Assembly (NCBI GenBank): GCA_021805265.1
Contig: JAJZFR010000395.1
Coordinates: forward strand, 1 to 9,627
DNA from: Acidobacteriota bacterium
GTDB taxonomy: Bacteria > Acidobacteriota > Terriglobia > Terriglobales > Acidobacteriaceae
Direction: 5' to 3'
Length of the DNA stretch: 9,627 nucleotides
The position numbers and the translations under genes are program-made. The notes under the pieces are model-generated. The model ran no database searches. It was not told where the DNA came from and saw only the letters and a list, made by a program, of their open reading frames with translations. Position 1 is the first letter of the stretch. Every line of letters starts with the position of its first letter. This document shows, in pieces, positions 5,565-9,627 of the stretch.

Positions 5565-8021
5565 ATGTCAGCCACGCCCAACATCACGAGAAAGGAAACT
5601 GCGTCGCCGGGGGGCGGCGCGGCAATGGCGCGTCTTGATCGCGGCTATCAGCCCGCGCTCGAGGAGATTCTGCGGCTTGCTGCGGTTCTCTCCGGGGCGG
5701 ACTACGCCTATATCGCGTGGCCGGATGGGACGCAACTGCGCTATCGCAGCACTTACGGATTTCTGGCCGAGCAGCAATCGTTGAGCACGACGGCATGCTA
5801 TCGGACGCTGCGGCAGAACAAGCCGATGCTGGTTGACAATGCGTTTGAAAACGACCGCTTCGCGCCGCAGGGGATACCGCTGGAAAATACGGCGTGGTGC
5901 GGGTCGTATCTGGGCATTCCGGTTTCTCTTCCCGACCCCGCGGGACTGGTTGCGACTAACCAGCAGGAGGGCCAGACCGGCGAGTCGGCATCCCCCGCCA
6001 TTGGCACGCTCGCCGTGCTGGCCGCGGATACGGATCGATTCAGCCCGCACCATGTGCCGCTGTTGAGCATCCTTGCGCGGCAGGTGGCTACGCAGGTCGA
6101 GTTGTCGATCAAGTCCTCGACCTATGAACAGATGGCGCGGGCGCGGCAGCGGATGGAGCGCGCGCTGACGGTCGAGCGCAGCTTCGTAGCCTCGGCGCTG
6201 GATTCGATTCCGGCGCTGGTCGCGGTGCTGGATAATTCGGGGCGATTCATTCGCTGCAATCGCGCGTGCGAGGAGTTGACGGGGCTGCCGCTGGCGGAAG
6301 TGATCGGCGAGTCGTTCGTCGAGACCATGATGGTGGAGCAGGATGCCTTTGGCTGGGCCTTGACCAAGGTGGCCGATGCGGCTGGTGGCATGGTTGTTGG
6401 TCCCTATGAAAATCTGTGGCGGGGATATGACGGTGTACCGCGACGGATTCACTGGACGCTGCGCCCCATGGCCGGGCTGGACCGGGAGATGCAGTACCTG
6501 ATTCTTTCCGGCCACGACATCACGGATCAGCGCAACGCGGAGGTTGCCCTGCTCTCGACCGAAACGCGCTACCAGCACGTGGTGGAAAGCAGTCTTTCGT
6601 TCATCTTTACCACCACACTCGATGGACGGTTTACCACGCTGAATACGATCACGGCAAAGAGCCTTGGGTATTCGGTCGAGGAGCTGGCGGGCAGACAGGT
6701 TACGGAGATTCTTGGCCCGGAGGCGCGGGAGACTTTCGGGGAAAGCCTGCGGGCGATTGCAACGGCGGGAGAGTTTCGCGGCACGGTGCCAATGTTGCGC
6801 AAGGACGGGGTGGAGCGACGGATCGAATTCAGCAGCCGTCGGATGGACATGGCGGGGATGGCCTCGTTCGTGCTGACGCACGGGATTGACGTAACGGAAC
6901 AGCAGGTGACCGAGGATGAGCTTCACCTGGTTCGCCGGCAGCAGGAGCTGATCCTGGGAGCGGTTGGGGACGGCATCTATGGCATGGGCCTGGAGGGCCG
7001 CTTCACCTTCGTCAACCCGGCGGCGGCCAAGATGCTGGGTTACACGACGGAGCAGCTCCAGGGAAAACTGGTGCATGAGGCGATCCATCATCATCACGCG
7101 GATGGCTCGATCTATTCGAGCACCCAGTGCGCGATCCTCGAGGGAATGCGCAAGGGCGAGGCGGTGCGGGTTCGGGATGATGTTTTCTGGCGCAAGGATG
7201 GGAGCAGCGTGGCGGTGGAGTATGTGGCCAGCCCGATTCTGGACGAAGGCAAGATTGCGGGCATGGTGGTCGCCTTCCAGGATGTGGCGGAACAACGGCG
7301 GCTGGAGAGCATGAAGGATGAGTTTGTATCGACGGTGAGCCACGAACTGCGCACACCGCTCACGTCGCTGCGCGCTTCGCTGGGCCTGATCGCATCGGGT
7401 GCGCTCGAAAAGCGGCCCGAAAAGCAGAAGCAGATGATCGAGGTCGCTCTGGCGAACTCGGATCGGCTGATCCGGCTGGTGAACGACATCCTGGACTTTG
7501 ATCGAGTGGAAAAAGGTGGCATGACGCTGAACCGGGAGGTGATTCCGGCAATTGACCTGCTGCGGCGGGCTGCCGACGTGGCCCACGACGCGGCGACCAA
7601 GGCCAGCGTCACCTTCCGCTTCGATGGCGGGCTGCACACGGTCTATGCCGATCAGGAGCGGGTATTGCAGGTTCTGGGGGAGCTGGTCTCGAACGCGATC
7701 AAGTTTTCCCAGCCCCATACTGCGGTGAAACTCTCCGCAGAAACGGGCGGTCCCGGCGAGATCATCCTGATCGTATCCGACCAGGGGCGGGGAATCGCGG
7801 CGGACAAGCTGGAGGTTATCTTCGAGCGCTTCCACCAGGGCGACGCCTCGGACGCGCGCGCGCTGGGCGGGACGGGAATGGGACTGGCGCTGTGCCGCCA
7901 GATCGTCCGCCAGCATGGGGGACGCATCTGGGCGGAGAGCGAACCGGGCAAAGGCAGCCGGTTTCTGTTCACGCTGCCGGCCGGAGCGACAGCCAAAAAT
8001 ACGGCGATGCCCGCACTGTGA
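5565..8021 (+). CDS. Soluble GAF-PAS-PAS-PAS sensor histidine kinase
   Basis: This 818-residue sensor kinase autophosphorylates on His and passes phosphate to an unidentified response regulator. In order it has a GAF domain (about 28-182), a short helical linker (184-208), PAS1 (about 205-325, ending GHDITDQ), PAS2 (about 332-450, ending GIDVTEQ), PAS3 (about 455-578, ending FQDVAEQ), HisKA and HATPase_c. The phosphoacceptor is H593 in SHELRTP. The ATPase has N box ELVSNAIKFS (706-715), G1 DQGRGI (739-744), F box FERF and G2 GGTGMGLALC (768-777), all intact. There is no transmembrane segment or signal peptide, so it senses cytoplasmic or diffusible cues. The GAF domain has a polar insert (about 126-145). 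PAS3 carries HHHH (508-511) and C522. No receiver domain or regulator gene is adjacent, so it is an orphan kinase here. The ATG at 5565 lacks a clear Shine-Dalgarno site. The ATG at 5625 (M21) is an alternative that would spare every domain. Confidence 0.95.
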   Translation: MSATPNITRKETASPGGGAAMARLDRGYQPALEEILRLAAVLSGADYAYIAWPDGTQLRYRSTYGFLAEQQSLSTTACYRTLRQNKPMLVDNAFENDRFAPQGIPLENTAWCGSYLGIPVSLPDPAGLVATNQQEGQTGESASPAIGTLAVLAADTDRFSPHHVPLLSILARQVATQVELSIKSSTYEQMARARQRMERALTVERSFVASALDSIPALVAVLDNSGRFIRCNRACEELTGLPLAEVIGESFVETMMVEQDAFGWALTKVADAAGGMVVGPYENLWRGYDGVPRRIHWTLRPMAGLDREMQYLILSGHDITDQRNAEVALLSTETRYQHVVESSLSFIFTTTLDGRFTTLNTITAKSLGYSVEELAGRQVTEILGPEARETFGESLRAIATAGEFRGTVPMLRKDGVERRIEFSSRRMDMAGMASFVLTHGIDVTEQQVTEDELHLVRRQQELILGAVGDGIYGMGLEGRFTFVNPAAAKMLGYTTEQLQGKLVHEAIHHHHADGSIYSSTQCAILEGMRKGEAVRVRDDVFWRKDGSSVAVEYVASPILDEGKIAGMVVAFQDVAEQRRLESMKDEFVSTVSHELRTPLTSLRASLGLIASGALEKRPEKQKQMIEVALANSDRLIRLVNDILDFDRVEKGGMTLNREVIPAIDLLRRAADVAHDAATKASVTFRFDGGLHTVYADQERVLQVLGELVSNAIKFSQPHTAVKLSAETGGPGEIILIVSDQGRGIAADKLEVIFERFHQGDASDARALGGTGMGLALCRQIVRQHGGRIWAESEPGKGSRFLFTLPAGATAKNTAMPAL

Positions 8022-8201
8022 CGCGCGCCCGGCTCGCGCCAGGCGACGGCGCAGAAATCCTTTCTCCCCTGGGGAAAATCGGGCAACCCGGCCTGATAAG
8101 CTGAAGACAGGCAATCGAAACATGGCCTGGCGCGTCTATCTGGCAGCGGAATGGCGGCGGAGTGGCCTCGAAAAAGAATCCCGTCCGTGCAGTGGTGGAT
8201 C

Positions 8202-8244
8202 GAGATCGAGATTCACAGGCCAGTTGTAGAGATCGAGTTCACAG
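8202..8244 (+). repeat. Imperfect direct repeat upstream of the beta-barrel gene
   Basis: GAGATCGAGATTCACAG (8202-8218) recurs as GAGATCGAGTTCACAG (8229-8244), identical except for one missing A, with starts 27 bp apart. The second copy ends four bases before the Shine-Dalgarno site. It could be a paired regulator site, an RNA element or a small duplication. Confidence 0.55.
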
Positions 8245-8247
8245 ATT

Positions 8248-8255
8248 GAGGAGAG
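8248..8255 (+). promoter_or_regulatory. Ribosome binding site deciding the GTG start of the barrel gene
   Basis: GAGGAGAG ends five bases before GTG at 8261. It is the best ribosome site in this frame and coincides with the start of a classical signal peptide. Confidence 0.75.
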
Positions 8256-8260
8256 TTTTG

Positions 8261-8860
8261 GTGAAGGGTAAGTTTCTGCTGTTTGTTCTTTGCGCCTGTG
8301 CGCCGATTTCTGTTTTTGGTCAGGCATCTTCATCGTCCTCGGCCTCGTCCTCGGCGACTACCACTCCGGCGCTGCCCGAGGCACCCAAACCAGCCGGCCA
8401 CTTTGATGTGTATGCGGGTGTGGCTTACTCCTCGGCCAACCAGGTGAAAAGCTCGTCTGCGCTGTTTGGCGGCACGGTGGCGGTGGACGGGAAGCTGAAA
8501 CCCTGGCTGGGCGGCACGGTGGACTTTGGCTACTACGGCATGGGTTACGGGATGGTCAAGCCGACCATGTACACGATGCTGGCGGGACCGGCATTCTTCA
8601 TTCCGTCGGACAAATTCGAGGGGTACGTTCACGTGCTATTCGGACTGGCGCATACGGGCGGGGTAGGCGCGACGCCCAACCTGGCTTACGCGTACGCGGT
8701 GGGCGGGGGCATGCAGTACGACATACGGCGCAATCTGGCCCTGCGGGCGGCGGGCGACGGCATCTTCTCGGCCTTTGCTCTGGACCCGAATCATGTGGGC
8801 TATTCGCAGAATATGCGGGTGAATCCGCGGGCGACATTTGGCGCGGTCTATCACTTCTGA
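8261..8860 (+). CDS. Small outer-membrane beta-barrel protein
   Basis: This is a 199-residue protein when started at GTG 8261. The frame is open further upstream, but only this start has a Shine-Dalgarno site and begins a signal peptide: KGK, a hydrophobic core (about 5-18), and a VFG-QA cleavage region after residue 20. A Ser-rich linker (23-33) and Pro-rich PALPEAPKPA follow. Then come alternating polar/aromatic strands typical of OmpA/OmpX-like barrels (FDVYAGVAYSS, LGGTVDFGYYGMGYG, YVHVLFGLAHTG, AYAVGGGMQYDI), ending TFGAVYHF with a terminal Phe as used by the BAM machinery. It is predicted to sit in the outer membrane. The ligand or role is unknown, and porin-like, adhesive and structural roles all remain open. 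It ends 60 bp from the convergent yvcK-like gene. Fold assignment is moderately sure. Confidence 0.8.
   Translation: MKGKFLLFVLCACAPISVFGQASSSSSASSSATTTPALPEAPKPAGHFDVYAGVAYSSANQVKSSSALFGGTVAVDGKLKPWLGGTVDFGYYGMGYGMVKPTMYTMLAGPAFFIPSDKFEGYVHVLFGLAHTGGVGATPNLAYAYAVGGGMQYDIRRNLALRAAGDGIFSAFALDPNHVGYSQNMRVNPRATFGAVYHF
8333..8356 (+). repeat. In-frame 12-bp tandem duplication coding a Ser-Ser-Ser-Ala repeat
   Basis: TCGTCCTCGGCC (8333-8344) is followed immediately by TCGTCCTCGGCG (8345-8356), with 11 of 12 bases identical. In the barrel gene it encodes SSSA twice, inside the linker after the signal peptide. It is multiple of three, so length changes would keep the frame. Confidence 0.7.
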
Positions 8861-8920
8861 GGGCGCGCAAGTTCTCCGCAGAGTCGTTTTCGTGCATGAG
8901 TGAGTTGTGAGGCTGGCCGG

Positions 8921-9627
8921 TCAGAGATGCTGCGCGGCTGCGCGGGCCGGGATGGCAATGCGCGCCAGCTCGAGCAAGGCACCGGTGACCGTCTCGGAGG
9001 CGTGGCGGAGCACGTCGCCTTCGGAGAGAAAATTTCCCACAATGCAACGGATGCCCATGCTCTCGATGCGGTCCACGTTCGGCTCGATGGGGACGGAGCC
9101 TTCGGCGGCGTAGCGGAGGAGCATCTGAGGCGAAACCGGGGCGGTGTTGATGAGCGCGTAGTCGAAGATCGGCGCTCCGGCGTGCTCGTAGATGCGCTCG
9201 ATATGCTGGGAGGCCGACAGGCCGAGACTTTCGTTGGCCTGGGTCATGAGGTTGCAGACAAAGACGCGCACCGCGTCAGCGCGCGCCAGAGCCTGGGGAA
9301 TCCCCTGGACCAGCAGATTGGTGATCAGCGAGGTATAGAGCGAGCCAGGACCGAGGGTGATGAGGTCGGCGCGCTCGATGGCTTCGAGGGTCTCCGGGAG
9401 GGGCTGCGCAACCGGCGGATCGAGGCTGAGTTCGAGGATGCGCTGCCTGCTTGCGCTGATGCTGGTTTCGCCGCGCACGATGGAGCCGTCATCCATGCGC
9501 GCGACCAGCGTGGCGTTGGCTGTGGTGGCGGGATAGATGCGACCGCGAGTGGCCAGAATCTTGCTGGCGAGCTGAATGGCGTGGGCGAAATCGCCGGTGA
9601 TCTCGGTAAGCGCGGCAACGAAGAGAT
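8921..9627 (-). CDS. yvcK: YvcK/CofD-like gluconeogenesis factor, C-terminal part (5' truncated by window edge)
   Basis: This is a member of the YvcK/UPF0052 branch of the CofD-like family, known in Bacillus subtilis as a protein needed for growth on gluconeogenic carbon sources and for normal cell shape, and shown there to bind UDP-sugars. About 235 residues are present. The frame continues through the window edge, so the ATG at 9496 is internal; upstream translation gives LFVAALTEITGDFAHAI and RGRIYPATTANATLVA, typical of the family before its (D/E)DG-x-(I/V)VRGE segment. Further motifs are GPGSLYTS (9329-9352), the region containing VCNLMTQANE, and IVGNFLSEGDVLRH. Roughly 90-100 N-terminal residues, with the Rossmann nucleotide loop, are missing. 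It is cytosolic. The usual neighbours in Gram-positives (rapZ, whiA) are not visible, because the upstream side is outside the window. Family assignment is secure, while the exact role in this organism is inferred. Confidence 0.93.
   Translation of the reverse strand, partial: LFVAALTEITGDFAHAIQLASKILATRGRIYPATTANATLVARMDDGSIVRGETSISASRQRILELSLDPPVAQPLPETLEAIERADLITLGPGSLYTSLITNLLVQGIPQALARADAVRVFVCNLMTQANESLGLSASQHIERIYEHAGAPIFDYALINTAPVSPQMLLRYAAEGSVPIEPNVDRIESMGIRCIVGNFLSEGDVLRHASETVTGALLELARIAIPARAAAQHL

Larger units (their letters stand above)
8022..8260 (+). other. Intergenic region between the kinase and the beta-barrel gene
   Basis: The 239-bp spacer contains two small GC palindromes (CCCC-T-GGGG at 8066-8074 and CGGG-CAA-CCCG at 8080-8090), neither with a T tract, so I do not call a terminator. 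It also holds an imperfect 17-bp direct repeat near the next gene and that gene's Shine-Dalgarno site. No convincing promoter was identified. Confidence 0.5.

Noticed and set aside
5568..8123. An open frame of 851 codons on the minus strand opposite the histidine kinase
   Set aside because: It mirrors the kinase almost end to end, has no recognisable domain, is rich in Arg, His and Gln as expected from reading high-GC codons backwards, and lacks a supporting ribosome site. The kinase frame has a complete set of motifs.
8122..8229. A 35-codon frame in front of the barrel gene as a leader peptide
   Set aside because: No good Shine-Dalgarno site, no recognisable composition, and it is the tail of a longer antiphase open frame from the kinase end.
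8162..8260. Longer N-terminus of the barrel protein starting upstream of GTG 8261
   Set aside because: The extension would bury the signal peptide, has no ribosome site, and is Arg/Lys-rich. GTG 8261 has GAGGAGAG at 5-nt spacing.
9494..9496. ATG as the start of the yvcK-like gene
   Set aside because: In-frame translation continues to the window end with family-typical sequence (AALTEITGDF), so the codon is internal.

Overview
This window is GC-rich chromosomal DNA with dense, ordinary bacterial coding. It suggests an acidobacterium of the Terriglobia (Granulicella, Terriglobus, Edaphobacter or Acidobacterium type). That assignment rests on three things: the style of the secreted DUF4440 protein, the small outer-membrane barrel with a Ser-rich then Pro-rich linker after its signal peptide, and the protein flavour of the DXS and kinase. 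It is an inference, because no rRNA or other phylogenetic marker is present. I saw no tRNA, rRNA, CRISPR array, transposase, phage gene or attachment site.

Layout: (1) 2-1126 (+), glutamyl-tRNA synthetase gltX, lacking its N-terminal part at the window edge. (2) 4618-1149 (-), a two-gene unit: a 1-deoxy-D-xylulose-5-phosphate synthase (dxs) and, overlapping its stop codon by a GTGA junction, a secreted protein of the amidohydrolase superfamily. gltX and this unit converge, with only 22 bp between stop codons. (3) 4619-4892, a divergent intergenic region with a candidate extended -10 promoter and long leader for dxs, and the Shine-Dalgarno site of the next gene. (4) 4893-5480 (+), a small exported DUF4440/SnoaL-like protein. 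(5) 5565-8021 (+), a large soluble sensor histidine kinase (GAF, three PAS, HisKA, HATPase_c) with no response regulator beside it. (6) 8261-8860 (+), a small outer-membrane beta-barrel protein starting at GTG. (7) 9627-8921 (-), a YvcK/CofD-like gluconeogenesis factor whose N-terminus lies beyond the window.

Most genes are housekeeping or common accessory genes. The least ordinary part is the dxs unit. The DXS keeps all the catalytic residues I can place, but its thiamine-diphosphate motif reads GDA instead of GDG and its neighbouring segments are divergent. The amidohydrolase-like partner keeps the fold's C-terminal signatures but has lost nearly every metal ligand (HxH is YxS, the strand-5 His is Tyr, the strand-8 Asp is Gly), so it is probably a pseudoenzyme translationally coupled to an isoprenoid-precursor enzyme. 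Secondary points are a PAS domain with a His4...Cys motif in the kinase, a near-perfect direct repeat just upstream of the barrel gene, and a hairpin abutting the dxs Shine-Dalgarno site.
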